NCBI RefSeq assembly: GCF_946482605.1 | Contig: NZ_CAMLSE010000028.1 | Coordinates: 1-64,000 of the forward strand | Length of the DNA stretch: 64,000 nucleotides | Source of the DNA: an uncultured Dyadobacter sp. | GTDB lineage: Bacteria > Bacteroidota > Bacteroidia > Cytophagales > Spirosomataceae | Reading direction: 5' to 3' | Shown here: positions 1 to 11,098 of the stretch, piece after piece | Layout of the letters: every line of letters starts with the position of its first letter | How positions within the stretch are numbered: the stretch's first letter is position 1 | Notes under the pieces: generated by a model | Told to the model about the DNA's origin: nothing | Seen by the model: only the letters and a program-made list of their open reading frames with translations | The model's database searches: none | Position numbers and translations under genes: made by a program

Positions 1-652
1 CAGCCACGACCGTTTTCATTTCCAGCCCGCTCAGCGGCTTCTTTGTGGAATTGGAAATAACGACACCGGTCCAGAGCGAGTCGTTTTTTAAGCCCGGCAC
101 CACGTCCGCGATCGTCAGGTCTTCGGTAAGGATAGAAACCTGCTTTGCCGGAAAGGTCAGATTCGCGGCGATACCACCAAACCGGCCAAACCGCGCCACC
201 CGCGCATAAATTTCATTCTTACCCTTTTTCAATTGAACAGGTAAATGCATCCAGCCATAACGGTACATGTCCCCGCCGCGCGGTACTCCATTCAGGAAAA
301 TCATGTCCTGACCGGTAATGGTCAACAGGGCGGTTTGCTCCTTCGCCGAATGATAGGTCAAATAAACGTATCCATTCGAGAATGCATCGCCGCGAAAGCG
401 GTGGGTCGAATCAGCCTTAACCTTCTTCCATTTCACTTCCCCCGCCTTCGGGTCGGTCAGCAGGACACTACCTTCTTGTGGTTTGAGTACACCTTTGTAA
501 AGTTGGTAAGCGAGCTGGTCGGTGTACAAAGCCTCCCGCCCGTATTGATGACAAGGTCCCACCGCAAGCCCCTCCTCAAAATGATACACGGATTGCGCTT
601 CGCTTTGAGAAAAAATAAATAGTAGTGAGAGTGTCGCAAAAATTCTTTTCAT
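1..652 (-). CDS. Secreted protein of unknown function, N-terminal part (3' end outside window)
   Basis: Reading leftwards from an ATG at 652 gives about 217 uninterrupted codons that run off the window edge, so only the N-terminal part is present. Residues 1-20 (start MKRIFATLSLLFIFSQSEA) are a clear Sec signal peptide, so the protein is exported. The mature part is rich in beta-strand-like segments, including LTITGQDMIFLNGVPRGG and ARVARFGRFGG, as in jelly-roll or Ig-like modules that precede a catalytic domain in large Bacteroidota exoenzymes. I cannot see a catalytic motif in this part. A family of large secreted alpha/beta hydrolases of Spirosomaceae has a similar N-terminus, but that is only a guess. 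The open frame and signal peptide are firm; the function is not. Confidence 0.75.
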   Translation of the reverse strand, partial: MKRIFATLSLLFIFSQSEAQSVYHFEEGLAVGPCHQYGREALYTDQLAYQLYKGVLKPQEGSVLLTDPKAGEVKWKKVKADSTHRFRGDAFSNGYVYLTYHSAKEQTALLTITGQDMIFLNGVPRGGDMYRYGWMHLPVQLKKGKNEIYARVARFGRFGGIAANLTFPAKQVSILTEDLTIADVVPGLKNDSLWTGVVISNSTKKPLSGLEMKTVVA

Positions 653-793
653 TGAAAGTGGTTTAGTGATCAGACAAAAACTAAACTTAATAAAAAATAT
701 CATTAAATAGTCGCTCAATATTTAATAATATAAAAATATATGCCGCGCAGAGCCGTAATAAGCGCTAAAATGGGACTTTTAAGGGCTATGGAG

Positions 794-823
794 CTGAAAT
801 TCAAAAAATGAGCCGTAACTTTC
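794..823 (+). promoter_or_regulatory. Possible promoter of the VanZ-like gene
   Basis: CTG at 794-796 and TAACTTTC at 816-823 are 19 bp apart and resemble the Bacteroidota consensus TTG-N19-TAnnTTTG with one mismatch in each box. The start codon of the next gene lies 20 bp downstream. The rest of 653-842 is AT-rich, and I saw no gene in it. Confidence 0.3.
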
Positions 824-842
824 GGCACACAATATCCGAATA

Positions 843-2881
<2,039 letters not shown>

Positions 2882-2896
2882 TCAACCTTGATCCTG

Positions 2897-2904
2897 CAAA
2901 AATA
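2897..2904 (-). promoter_or_regulatory. Promoter -7 box for pgi
   Basis: The minus strand reads TATTTTTG here, an exact match to the Bacteroidota -7 consensus TAnnTTTG, 39 bp before the pgi ATG. No TTG is found at the -33 distance, so the call rests on the -7 box alone. Confidence 0.45.
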
Positions 2905-2937
2905 TGATTTTACGGCACTTAATACGTTTTTTCCTTA

Positions 2938-3777
2938 TCAACTCGCCTGGCAAACGCCTCGGAAATACCCTACCGACTCGGCTATACCAGCCAGTGGTTC
3001 TTTCATATCTTTCTCATATTCAAGGCTGCATGAACCCGGGTACTTCACTTTCCTGAGCATCTTCACAAATGCAGGAATATCAATAATTCCTCTTCCGAGT
3101 TCACAGGTTTTCCCCTCTTTGGTCGCTGCCGTCACGTTTTTAAGGTGAATGTCGAAAATCCGCTTCGCATACTTGCCCAGATCTGCGACTGAGTCCTGGT
3201 TATCGCGGCGGTTATGGCCCATGTCGAAACAAAGCCCCACGCGCGGATCGAGGTCCTTCACCAGGTTGTACACCGAGGCGGCATTCGGATAGAGTTTGTC
3301 TTCCGGCCCGTGATTGTGGATCGCATAACGGATGTTATACTCCTTCACCTTTTGCTCCACATATTTCAGATCGTCGTGGTTCGGTATCCCCACGATCAGA
3401 TCCACCCCTACCCGTTTGGCATAATCAAATGCATTATCGATCTCCTGGTGGTTTTTGGTGTAAATCGGGCCCACGGCGTAACCCGTAACGCCGGCGTCTT
3501 TCAGTTTCTGGTGGAATGCGGTAATCTCCTCGGCAGTACTCTTGTAAGGCAAATGGAAATCCTTGATGCATAGATAATGAACATCTGTTTTCTTCATCAT
3601 TTCAAGGGCTTCGTCCAGTTTGAAATGCACAAAGCTGTAACCGGCCATGCCAAGTTTGAAAGTATCTTCTTTTTTGGCCTCGGCCTTTCCAGCCTGGCTG
3701 TTTTCAGGCAATGCTATCATACTTCCGGCTACCAGACCGGCGATGCCCTTTTTGACGAATGTTCTTCTTGAATTCAT
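2938..3777 (-). CDS. Tat-exported sugar phosphate isomerase/epimerase-like TIM-barrel protein
   Basis: A 279-residue protein of the xylose isomerase-like / AP-endonuclease-2 superfamily. The N-terminus has a twin-arginine export signal (SRRTFVKKG, residues 3-11, then a hydrophobic stretch to about 28), so the mature enzyme is probably periplasmic. The barrel keeps the usual metal-ligand pattern near strand ends: HNHG, CFDMGH, DIHLKN and SLEYE. Bacteroidota carry many such paralogues, often in carbohydrate-utilisation loci beside Gfo/Idh/MocA oxidoreductases. One such oxidoreductase lies 50 kb away in this window, but no direct link is visible. The substrate cannot be told from sequence. It is followed at 80 bp by pgi in the same direction. 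Confidence 0.85.
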   Translation of the reverse strand: MNSRRTFVKKGIAGLVAGSMIALPENSQAGKAEAKKEDTFKLGMAGYSFVHFKLDEALEMMKKTDVHYLCIKDFHLPYKSTAEEITAFHQKLKDAGVTGYAVGPIYTKNHQEIDNAFDYAKRVGVDLIVGIPNHDDLKYVEQKVKEYNIRYAIHNHGPEDKLYPNAASVYNLVKDLDPRVGLCFDMGHNRRDNQDSVADLGKYAKRIFDIHLKNVTAATKEGKTCELGRGIIDIPAFVKMLRKVKYPGSCSLEYEKDMKEPLAGIAESVGYFRGVCQAS

Positions 3778-3844
3778 TCCTTTACAATTAATGTTGATTC
3801 GTTACTTCTATAAAGACGAGGACGCGCGAATTTACCACCTATCC

Positions 3845-5050
3845 CTAAATCTTAAGTTTTATTCCGACCCGGTTGATCAGTCCCGTCAGCAGAATGACCA
3901 GTAAGGAGAAACAGAGCGACTTGATCAGTCCTATCACTCCGGTTCGAAGAAACAAAGGCAGGCTGATGCCGAGCAGCGTGATCACCGCGTACCATATATA
4001 AGGAATAAGATAGCAGGTTAAAGTGGCGGTACCGGCGGGCCTCAGCACATTAGCCCAATCCTTTTGCTTTTTCAGATCAACCAGCCAGAAAAAGAATGCG
4101 AACGCGATGAAGCTGATGCCCGAACAAATGCCAACCCAGGCCGGTGTAGCCCTGATCTTGGAAATTCCCCAGAATGGCCTTGTACCAAAACCATAAAGTA
4201 AACTCACGGCCCCGAGTGCCAGTAACACCCAAAGGAACCTGCTTCCAGCCGCATTCTCCTTGGCATAACTCCTGTAAATCGCCGAACCTGTCACACCGGC
4301 CATGACAAATGCGGGCATTGAACCGCTACCTACAATCCAGACATATTTTTGAACAGGTTCCAGAAATGCCAGCATACCGGCAAAATCGGCCAGGTTGAAG
4401 AGAGCAAAAAATAACCACCCGGCAATCACCCAGGCCAATCGCTCCCGGGTGAACAGGAACGTAACCGCCCCGAGCAGGTAAGACCAGCCGATCAATCCCA
4501 GAATACCGTACCAATGCGTTTCCATCCACGAAGGGTTCTCCGGATCGCCTCCCTTGTACACCCAGGCGAGTACCGCCAGCAGCAGGTAGCCGGCCACTTT
4601 CATCGCAGTATACAAGCCGCTCTTTTTTGGATTGGCCGGGTACACATTCCAGATAAGGAAAAATGCGATTACCATCCCGATCTCCCATACATATTTGCTG
4701 ACCACCATCGCCGAACCAGCAATGTTTTCATAGTTTACGATGAAAATACCCATCAGCAGCAATGCGAATGTCCTTTCGGCAATGTGCCGGAGAATCGTCC
4801 CGTCGCTATCTCCCTTCTGCCGCCTGCTGGCGATCGCAAAGGGAATGGACAGCCCGACGATAAACAGGAAGCCCGGAAAAACGACATCCGACAGCCCCAT
4901 GGCATCCTCAGCCGCCTTACTGTGTTTGAGCCAGTCGGGAACGTCTTCGAGCGACCAGAGGTCGTTCACAAAAATCATGAGGAACATGGTAATAGCCCGG
5001 AACACATCGATCGAGTCCAGACGGAGCGAGGGGAATTTAACTTGATTCAT
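3845..5050 (-). CDS. DUF5009 membrane protein (acyltransferase-like, HGSNAT-related)
   Basis: A 401-residue polytopic membrane protein with about ten hydrophobic segments. The N-terminus matches the DUF5009 family: SIDVFRAITMFLMIFVNDLW, then a tryptophan-rich loop, MGLSDVVFPGFLFIVGLS and a run of small-residue helices. The family is related to heparan-alpha-glucosaminide N-acetyltransferase (YeiB/HGSNAT) proteins, which move acetyl groups across the membrane onto sugars. That activity is inferred by relationship only. The gene lies 67 bp upstream of the Tat-exported isomerase on the same strand, so the two may be co-transcribed and act on the same periplasmic sugar. The 234 bp before it is a divergent promoter region shared with the GT3 glycogen synthase; no convincing box was found there. 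Confidence 0.85.
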   Translation of the reverse strand: MNQVKFPSLRLDSIDVFRAITMFLMIFVNDLWSLEDVPDWLKHSKAAEDAMGLSDVVFPGFLFIVGLSIPFAIASRRQKGDSDGTILRHIAERTFALLLMGIFIVNYENIAGSAMVVSKYVWEIGMVIAFFLIWNVYPANPKKSGLYTAMKVAGYLLLAVLAWVYKGGDPENPSWMETHWYGILGLIGWSYLLGAVTFLFTRERLAWVIAGWLFFALFNLADFAGMLAFLEPVQKYVWIVGSGSMPAFVMAGVTGSAIYRSYAKENAAGSRFLWVLLALGAVSLLYGFGTRPFWGISKIRATPAWVGICSGISFIAFAFFFWLVDLKKQKDWANVLRPAGTATLTCYLIPYIWYAVITLLGISLPLFLRTGVIGLIKSLCFSLLVILLTGLINRVGIKLKI

Positions 5051-5284
5051 CAGTAAAATTAGGTTTAGGAAGACCTAATATAGTGGTTTTTCCTTTTCCG
5101 CCCGCTCAGCGGTTACAAAGTGCTCACTGCCGCTTTTGTCGGTTTCACTTCCCGTTTTTTCCGCCTAATACAATCTATCCTCCCCTGGCTTGTTTTCGTG
5201 CTTATTTTTAATTGAAATATCCTGCATTACAGGAGCACACCCGCAGGCTTGACGTTATAAAACCTTTTCTTCCAAACCTTCGTC

Positions 5285-7099
5285 TTGAAACCGGATACTT
5301 TTTTGTTTGAAATCGCCTGGGAGGTCTGTAATCAGATCGGCGGGATTTTTACGTACATTAAATCCAAAGTTCCAACGATGGTGGACACCTATGAAGACAA
5401 TTACATCCTCATAGGGCCTTACAATGCGGACCAGGCCAAACTGGATTTCAAGCCGATCCGCGACTTACCCGAATGCCCCTTTTCACGAACGATCGACTAC
5501 ATACGGAGCCTGGGCCATGAAATTCACTATGGGTTCTGGCTACTCGAAGACGCCCGTCCCAAAGTACTGCTGATCAAACCGGCTTTTTCGGCAGACGAAC
5601 TGAACGATATCAAAGCAAGAGCGTGGCACCGACATGGTATTTCAACCGTCGCACCCGACGCCCTGACCGACGAGGTGATTGCTTTCGGGGAAGTTACCCG
5701 GCTTTTTCTGACGCGGTTTATTGAATCGATCCCGGTGCAACGGGATGTTGTTGCACATTACCACGATTGGATGTCGGCCGCCAGCCTACCGGACCTCGCA
5801 TTTGAAAAAACCAGGCTCGCGACGCTCTACACCAGCCACGGAACATTGCTCGGCCGGTACCTGGCTCCCAACGAGGCGCGGTACCATCAGCATTTCACCG
5901 GCTATCAATGGCAGGAAAAAGCGCGGCAATACGGAATCGAAGGCAGGGTGTCGATTGAACGGGCAGCAGCCCGGCACGCACATGTGCTCGTTACCTGCAG
6001 CGACGCAATTGCACGTGAGTGCGAGACCTATTTCAACCGGGCACCGGACAGCATTATACGAAATGGGATCCATCAGAAACCAGGCGTTGGTCATGAGGTG
6101 TTTGAACTGCATTTGCAGAACCGGTCGAAGATCGACGCATTTGTAAGGGCATTGTTCTCACCAAGTTACCATTTGAGATCAGACAAGACGCTCTACTTTT
6201 TCACTTCCGGCCGGTACGAATACCGTAACAAGGGCTTCGACATCACCCTGGAAGCCATGGCGCGTTTGAACAAGGAGCTGGCGCGGATCAACTCGGATAT
6301 TACCGTCGTATTATTCATTATTTCCAAACAGCCATTCCATAGTATCAAGCCCGATGTACTCGAAGCGCGCCAGCGTTTTCAAAACCTTCACCAGATCTGC
6401 AAAATGATCGGTTCCAGGCTGGGGCCGCGCATGTACTCGCACGTCACCGGGTCGGGCGCTCCCCAGGTGCCGGACCTCAACGGGCTGATCGATGATGAGT
6501 TGCAGATTACCTGGCGACAGGCAATAGCACAGTTCAAGCGGGACGGCTTGCCCCCTGTTACGACACACCATTTGCACGAAGCGGACGGCATTACGGAGTT
6601 TTGCAGGGAAGCCGGATTAAACAACAGCGAAGACGACCGGGTCAAAGTCATCTACCATCCGGATTTTATCGAACGGGCCACCTCCCTTTTCTCCCTGGAT
6701 TACCTTGAATTTGTAAGAGGCTGTCATATGGGCATTTTTCCTTCACTCTATGAACCCTGGGGCTATGCGCCGATGGAAACCGTGATGCACGGCACACCGG
6801 TCGTAACCAGTGACCTGACAGGTTTCGGGCGCTATATGCAGGAAGTTTCATCAGGCAACGAGCCTCGTGAGCTCAAACTGCTTTCCCGCAGCGAACAAAC
6901 TGACGAAGAAGCCATTACAGAGCTCACCCAACTCCTCAACGCCTTTGTCCGTACGTTCTCGGAAGAGCATTACATCCCCAGGGCCAGCCTCCCCAAGCTG
7001 GTCGTGGATTCGCTATGCTGGGTTGAGCTGGAAAGGCGTTACCGTGAAAATTACCGGCTCGCATTGATGCGCTACCAACCGATCGCCGGTTTGTACTAG
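5285..7099 (+). CDS. Glycogen synthase, eukaryotic-type GT3 glycosyltransferase
   Basis: A 604-residue GT-B glycosyltransferase of family GT3, the type found in animals and fungi, rather than the GlgA (GT5) type usual in bacteria. It should elongate alpha-1,4-glucan in the cytoplasm. The N-terminal FEIAWEVCNQIGGIFTYI matches the donor-binding start of GT3 enzymes, and the C-terminal MGIFPSLYEPWGYAPMET holds the acidic E-x7-E region (EPWGYAPME) typical of retaining GT3/GT4 enzymes. An H-D-W segment (HYHDWM) and CSDAIARECE are also family-like. The start is a TTG; no in-frame ATG lies near, and the family N-terminus begins immediately after it. GlgX and pgi in the window give a context of glycogen turnover. 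It is divergent from the DUF5009 gene and has a 98 bp gap to the SWIM cluster. Confidence 0.88.
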   Translation: MKPDTFLFEIAWEVCNQIGGIFTYIKSKVPTMVDTYEDNYILIGPYNADQAKLDFKPIRDLPECPFSRTIDYIRSLGHEIHYGFWLLEDARPKVLLIKPAFSADELNDIKARAWHRHGISTVAPDALTDEVIAFGEVTRLFLTRFIESIPVQRDVVAHYHDWMSAASLPDLAFEKTRLATLYTSHGTLLGRYLAPNEARYHQHFTGYQWQEKARQYGIEGRVSIERAAARHAHVLVTCSDAIARECETYFNRAPDSIIRNGIHQKPGVGHEVFELHLQNRSKIDAFVRALFSPSYHLRSDKTLYFFTSGRYEYRNKGFDITLEAMARLNKELARINSDITVVLFIISKQPFHSIKPDVLEARQRFQNLHQICKMIGSRLGPRMYSHVTGSGAPQVPDLNGLIDDELQITWRQAIAQFKRDGLPPVTTHHLHEADGITEFCREAGLNNSEDDRVKVIYHPDFIERATSLFSLDYLEFVRGCHMGIFPSLYEPWGYAPMETVMHGTPVVTSDLTGFGRYMQEVSSGNEPRELKLLSRSEQTDEEAITELTQLLNAFVRTFSEEHYIPRASLPKLVVDSLCWVELERRYRENYRLALMRYQPIAGLY

Positions 7100-7160
7100 C
7101 CTCACGGCAGCACCTTCGCGTCGGTTAAACATTTACTTCCGATTTGTAAACCTTAATCCC

Positions 7161-7168
7161 TATTTTTG
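7161..7168 (+). promoter_or_regulatory. Promoter -7 box for the SWIM/MoxR/VWA gene cluster
   Basis: TATTTTTG is an exact match to the Bacteroidota -7 consensus and lies 29 bp before the ATG of the first gene of a five-gene cluster. No TTG occurs at the -33 spacing. The whole cluster to 14439 could be transcribed from here. Confidence 0.5.
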
Positions 7169-7197
7169 ACGTTTCCGATCAGACCAATTACCCTTGA

Positions 7198-8511
7198 ATG
7201 CAGTACAGCCGGGAACAAATTCTTCAACTCGCACCTGACGATGCTTCGGCGAAAGCGGGCAGGCAACTGGCGAGCCGCTCCAAATGGATTACAACCGGTG
7301 CCAGTGCCAAAGCCTTGTGGGGAGATTGCCAGGGCAGCGGTAAAATGCCTTATCAAACGATCATCGACCTGACCAACATTGCATTTAAATGCAGTTGTCC
7401 GAGCCGGAAATTTCCTTGCAAGCACGGTTTGGGCCTGTTCCTGCTCTATGCCGAAGATCCTGGATCCTTTGAAACTCCTACGGAACCACCCGCGCATGTT
7501 GCCGATTGGCTCGAAAAGCGACAGATCCGTGACGCAGCACGGGAGCCAAAGGAGGAGAAACCCGTTGATGAGGCGGCACGAACGAAACGCGCCGAGTCCC
7601 GGGAAAAGAAGGTCAATGGCGGCATTGAGGAACTAAGGGCCTGGCTCAGTGATATCATCCGCACGGGCATCATGCATGTGCCCCAGCAAGCTTATCAGTT
7701 TCAAAGCAACATTACAGCCAGGATGGTCGACGCACAGGCAGGCGGACTGGCCAATCAACTCAGGCAGATCAATCAGCTCAATTTCTTCCGTGATGGCTGG
7801 CAACAACCATTGCTCAAACGGCTGTCGGGTCTGTATATGATTACAGAAGGTTATCTCAACCGGGAGACATTACCACCCGCAGTTGTCCGTGATCTCGCTA
7901 CAATCATTGGCTGGACTATCCCCAGGGAAGAGGTTTTGCAAAGCGAGCCCGTTACCGACCATTGGATCGTTCTGTCGCTCACAACCTCGGAAGAAAGCAA
8001 CATTACCACCGAAAAAATATGGCTGTACGGCTCTAAAACCAGCCGGTATGCATTGCTCCTGAACTTCTATGCCGGAAACCAGCCATACCAGACGCTGCTT
8101 TTCCCCGGAATGCAAATTGAGGCCGACATCGTGTATTATCCGGCTTCGGTACCGATGAGAGCGCTGATCCGGTCACAACAACCTCCTGCGGCTCCACTGG
8201 CAAAAATACACCTGCCAGACTCGCTGACGGATGTTTACGCCGACATCACTGCAACTCTGTCGCAGAACACCTTCATGGAGCAGATCCCGTTTATGATCGA
8301 GGGAATCCGCAATGTACTATTCGGCGAACAATGGTACATGACCGACCGCCTCGGGCAAAGCGTACCCCTGGCCAACCCGGAAGGAGATTGCTGGAACATG
8401 CTGGCATTCTCAGGCGGGCGACTGTTCTCGGCCTTCGGGGTCTATGAGCAGGGCAGGTTCGAACTGCATTATATCTGGACCTCCGACCAAGCCATTTTTA
8501 TCAAATCATGA
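7198..8511 (+). CDS. SWIM zinc finger protein
   Basis: A 437-residue cytoplasmic protein. The SWIM zinc-binding motif CxCx(6)CxH is seen as CSCPSRKFPCKH (C65, C67, C74, H76) inside an N-terminal domain of about 90 residues. SWIM domains bind DNA or protein; in bacteria they are found alone or fused to SWI2/SNF2 helicases. A charged, lysine/glutamate-rich linker at about 105-140 leads to a mainly helical C-terminal part with no domain I recognise. It is the first gene of five on this strand, and its TGA overlaps the ATG of the DUF5691 gene (ATGA), so the two are translationally coupled. The role is probably substrate or nucleic-acid recognition for the MoxR/VWA machine encoded downstream, which is an inference from operon structure. 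Confidence 0.88.
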   Translation: MQYSREQILQLAPDDASAKAGRQLASRSKWITTGASAKALWGDCQGSGKMPYQTIIDLTNIAFKCSCPSRKFPCKHGLGLFLLYAEDPGSFETPTEPPAHVADWLEKRQIRDAAREPKEEKPVDEAARTKRAESREKKVNGGIEELRAWLSDIIRTGIMHVPQQAYQFQSNITARMVDAQAGGLANQLRQINQLNFFRDGWQQPLLKRLSGLYMITEGYLNRETLPPAVVRDLATIIGWTIPREEVLQSEPVTDHWIVLSLTTSEESNITTEKIWLYGSKTSRYALLLNFYAGNQPYQTLLFPGMQIEADIVYYPASVPMRALIRSQQPPAAPLAKIHLPDSLTDVYADITATLSQNTFMEQIPFMIEGIRNVLFGEQWYMTDRLGQSVPLANPEGDCWNMLAFSGGRLFSAFGVYEQGRFELHYIWTSDQAIFIKS

Positions 8512-9971
8512 ACGCAGAGATACTGAAAGCAGCCCTGCTCGGCACCGACAGATACGTACCCGAGCTTCCCACGGACGCTCCGGCTATCTATCCGAAGATC
8601 GCTGCGATGCCGACGAGCAAGGAAGACCGTTTTCTTAAAATGGCTTTCACCTCGATCCTCTACGAAGAAGCCGGGGCTAAGCCGCTTACTATTGACGCGC
8701 ATCCGGTGGAATGCCCGCCGGAGACACGTCCGGTGATCATGGGGCCGCTTGCAGCACTGACGCAGACGGCACTTGCAGATCAGAATGAGGTGCTGTTCGG
8801 GTTTCTGGCATTTAAAATAACCCAAAAGAATGAAGTGATATCGCCGCAACTCATACCAACCGTCCTCGACAAAGCGCTGGAAGCCAAAAAGGATAAGCAA
8901 AGACTGCTGGCTATCTGCGGGATAACGGGCCAATGGCTGTGTAATCTGAACCCGAAATGGAAGCCGCTCGCTATGGCTGACGACGGCGAGGAAAACGTCT
9001 GGGAAACGGGCGACGTCGAGCGACGGAAAACATTCCTTGCAAGCCTTCGCAGCACAGATCCCAAAGCCGCCGTCACACTTCTGGAAAGCACTCTGAGTGA
9101 AGAAAATGCAGGGAACCGGCTGGCGTTCCTGCTGTTGCTGCAAGATAGGTCCTCCCTTTCCGACGAGCCGTTTTTGCAAAAGCTACTCACCGATAAGAGT
9201 CAGAAAGTAAAGGAAACAGCCACCGGCATGCTTCGGAAAATACAAGGTTCGGCCCTCAATCGGCTTTACCTCGAATGGCTGTTGCGCATGGTGCAGGTCC
9301 GGGAGGAGCGACATTTACTTGTTACAAAGAAGAAGGTACTAGCGATTGCGGACAATGTAATGCCCGAGGAAAATGTTTTCAAGACCGGTATTGAAAAGGT
9401 AAGCAAGGAAAAGGGCGTGCAGGACCACGTTTTCGTAGCAGGCCAGTTGTTGTCTTTCATGGATCCGGCGATCGTTGCGACCCGGCTCGGTGTAAGCGAC
9501 CAGGAACTGATCTCCCTGTTCCTTCAACACCCGGCCGCGAATGCATTACTCCCCTTCCTGACCACTTCCGCTGCCGAATTCCGGAACAAAGCCTGGGCAC
9601 TGGCGCTGCTCCATCGCGGGGACGCGCGGGATATGCGATTGCTCGATGCATTGGAGCCCAACGAGCGGCTGCCTTTTTACCTTCAGTTCCTGAATGGCAA
9701 TGCGCAGAACCTGTTTTCCTACCTGCTCGACGACACTTATGCCGTGTTACCTGCCAGGCTGGCCGAGCAATTGCTCGATCATCTTTCAAAATTCCCGTAC
9801 CATATCACACAACCGGTTTACCAGCGGCTTGCATTGCATTTACCTGCACAGATCATGCCGGTTTTGAAAAAATATGCCGAAGATCCCCGGCAGGATTACC
9901 AATTGAGATACTTCAAGAATCAGGCATCCGAAATGATGCGGTTGCTGGAACTAAGAAAAAACATAGCCTAA
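8508..9971 (+). CDS. DUF5691 family helical-repeat protein
   Basis: A 487-residue protein with the family start (EILKAALLGTDRYVPELP). The body is almost all amphipathic helices, in the style of HEAT/ARM-like repeats (for example VKETATGMLRKIQGS and FRNKAWALALLHRGD), which suggests a scaffold. No catalytic motif, signal peptide or membrane segment was seen. Its ATG overlaps the stop of the SWIM gene by 4 bp, and the MoxR ATPase gene begins 1 bp after its stop, so the three are very likely made together in fixed ratio. DUF5691 genes are known mainly from such neighbourhoods; the biochemical role is unknown. I infer an adaptor role between the SWIM protein and the ATPase. Confidence 0.85.
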   Translation: MNAEILKAALLGTDRYVPELPTDAPAIYPKIAAMPTSKEDRFLKMAFTSILYEEAGAKPLTIDAHPVECPPETRPVIMGPLAALTQTALADQNEVLFGFLAFKITQKNEVISPQLIPTVLDKALEAKKDKQRLLAICGITGQWLCNLNPKWKPLAMADDGEENVWETGDVERRKTFLASLRSTDPKAAVTLLESTLSEENAGNRLAFLLLLQDRSSLSDEPFLQKLLTDKSQKVKETATGMLRKIQGSALNRLYLEWLLRMVQVREERHLLVTKKKVLAIADNVMPEENVFKTGIEKVSKEKGVQDHVFVAGQLLSFMDPAIVATRLGVSDQELISLFLQHPAANALLPFLTTSAAEFRNKAWALALLHRGDARDMRLLDALEPNERLPFYLQFLNGNAQNLFSYLLDDTYAVLPARLAEQLLDHLSKFPYHITQPVYQRLALHLPAQIMPVLKKYAEDPRQDYQLRYFKNQASEMMRLLELRKNIA

Positions 9972-9972
9972 T

Positions 9973-11055
9973 ATGTCACAAAACATGTTGAGACAAGCTG
10001 CCGAGACACAGTTTGCCCAAGAAATTGAAGAAATAAAGAAGCAGGACAGGCACACCCGTCCCGAAAACTGGCTCCTTTCCCCTCACGCCGTGGTGACCTA
10101 CCTGATGGGCGGAACGCTTGCCAATGGATTCATCGTCGAACCCAAGTACATCGGCAATCGCCGCCTGATGGAAATCGCTGTGGCGACGCTCACCACAGAT
10201 CGTGCATTGCTGCTCTACGGTTTGCCCGGAACGGCCAAATCGTGGGTTTCCGAACATATCAGCGCTGCCGTCTCAGGCGATTCCGGTCTGGTGATTCAGG
10301 GAACGGCAGGTACTGGTGAAGATTCGGTGCGATATGGATGGAATTACGCACAATTGTTATCCGCTGGCCCGGTTCCGGAGGCTATTGTGGAAACTCCGGT
10401 GATGAGAGGGATGAAAGAAGGAAAGATCGTGCGGGTGGAAGAGCTTACGCGCATTGGCTCCGACGTGCAGGACAGCCTGATCACCATCCTCTCCGAAAAA
10501 ATGCTGCCGATCCCGGAGCTCAATACCAAGGTGATGGCGGTGCGCGGCTTCAACATCATCGCGACGGCCAACAACCGCGATAAGGGTGTCAATGACCTTT
10601 CCAGCGCATTAAAGCGGCGCTTCAACACAGTGATCCTCCCCGTGCCGGAAACAATGGAAGAAGAAGTGGAAATAGTGCAGCAGCGGGTCGCCAGTTTCAG
10701 TCAGGCCATCGACCTCCCCATTGAAAAACCCATTCTGGAAGAGATCAGCCGGATCGTGACGATATTCCGTGAGCTGCGCAATGGTGTTTCTGCCGATGGT
10801 AAAACCAAGCTCAAATCGCCCTCCGGTACGCTGAGCACCGCTGAGGCCATTTCGGTGATGAACAGCGGCTTATCGCTGGCATATCATTTCGGAGACGCGA
10901 GCCTGAAAGCGGACGACCTCGCGAGTGGTCTCATCGGGGCGGTTATCAAAGATCCCGTGCAGGACAAGATTGTTTTCCAGGAATATATGGAAACGGTACT
11001 GAAACAGCGCGACGGTTGGAAAGATATTTACCGGGCATGCAGAGAGATCATCTGA
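9973..11055 (+). CDS. MoxR-type AAA+ ATPase
   Basis: A 360-residue AAA+ ATPase of the MoxR group, whose members act with VWA-domain partners as chaperones that insert metals or remodel complexes. Visible motifs are Walker A GLPGTAKS (83-90), Walker B KIVRVEEL (151-158, with glutamate where aspartate is more usual, followed by the catalytic glutamate), sensor 1 IIATANNRD (N200) and an arginine-finger segment ALKRRF (R215/R216). The C-terminal lid is present. The protein starts 1 bp after the DUF5691 stop and is followed 43 bp later by the DUF5682 gene. A VWA gene lies two genes downstream, the classic MoxR pairing. The target complex is not encoded recognisably nearby. Confidence 0.93.
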   Translation: MSQNMLRQAAETQFAQEIEEIKKQDRHTRPENWLLSPHAVVTYLMGGTLANGFIVEPKYIGNRRLMEIAVATLTTDRALLLYGLPGTAKSWVSEHISAAVSGDSGLVIQGTAGTGEDSVRYGWNYAQLLSAGPVPEAIVETPVMRGMKEGKIVRVEELTRIGSDVQDSLITILSEKMLPIPELNTKVMAVRGFNIIATANNRDKGVNDLSSALKRRFNTVILPVPETMEEEVEIVQQRVASFSQAIDLPIEKPILEEISRIVTIFRELRNGVSADGKTKLKSPSGTLSTAEAISVMNSGLSLAYHFGDASLKADDLASGLIGAVIKDPVQDKIVFQEYMETVLKQRDGWKDIYRACREII

Positions 11056-11098
11056 GCTATCCCGTCTGTTCATCAACCCCTTTTGCTAATAAAATTAC

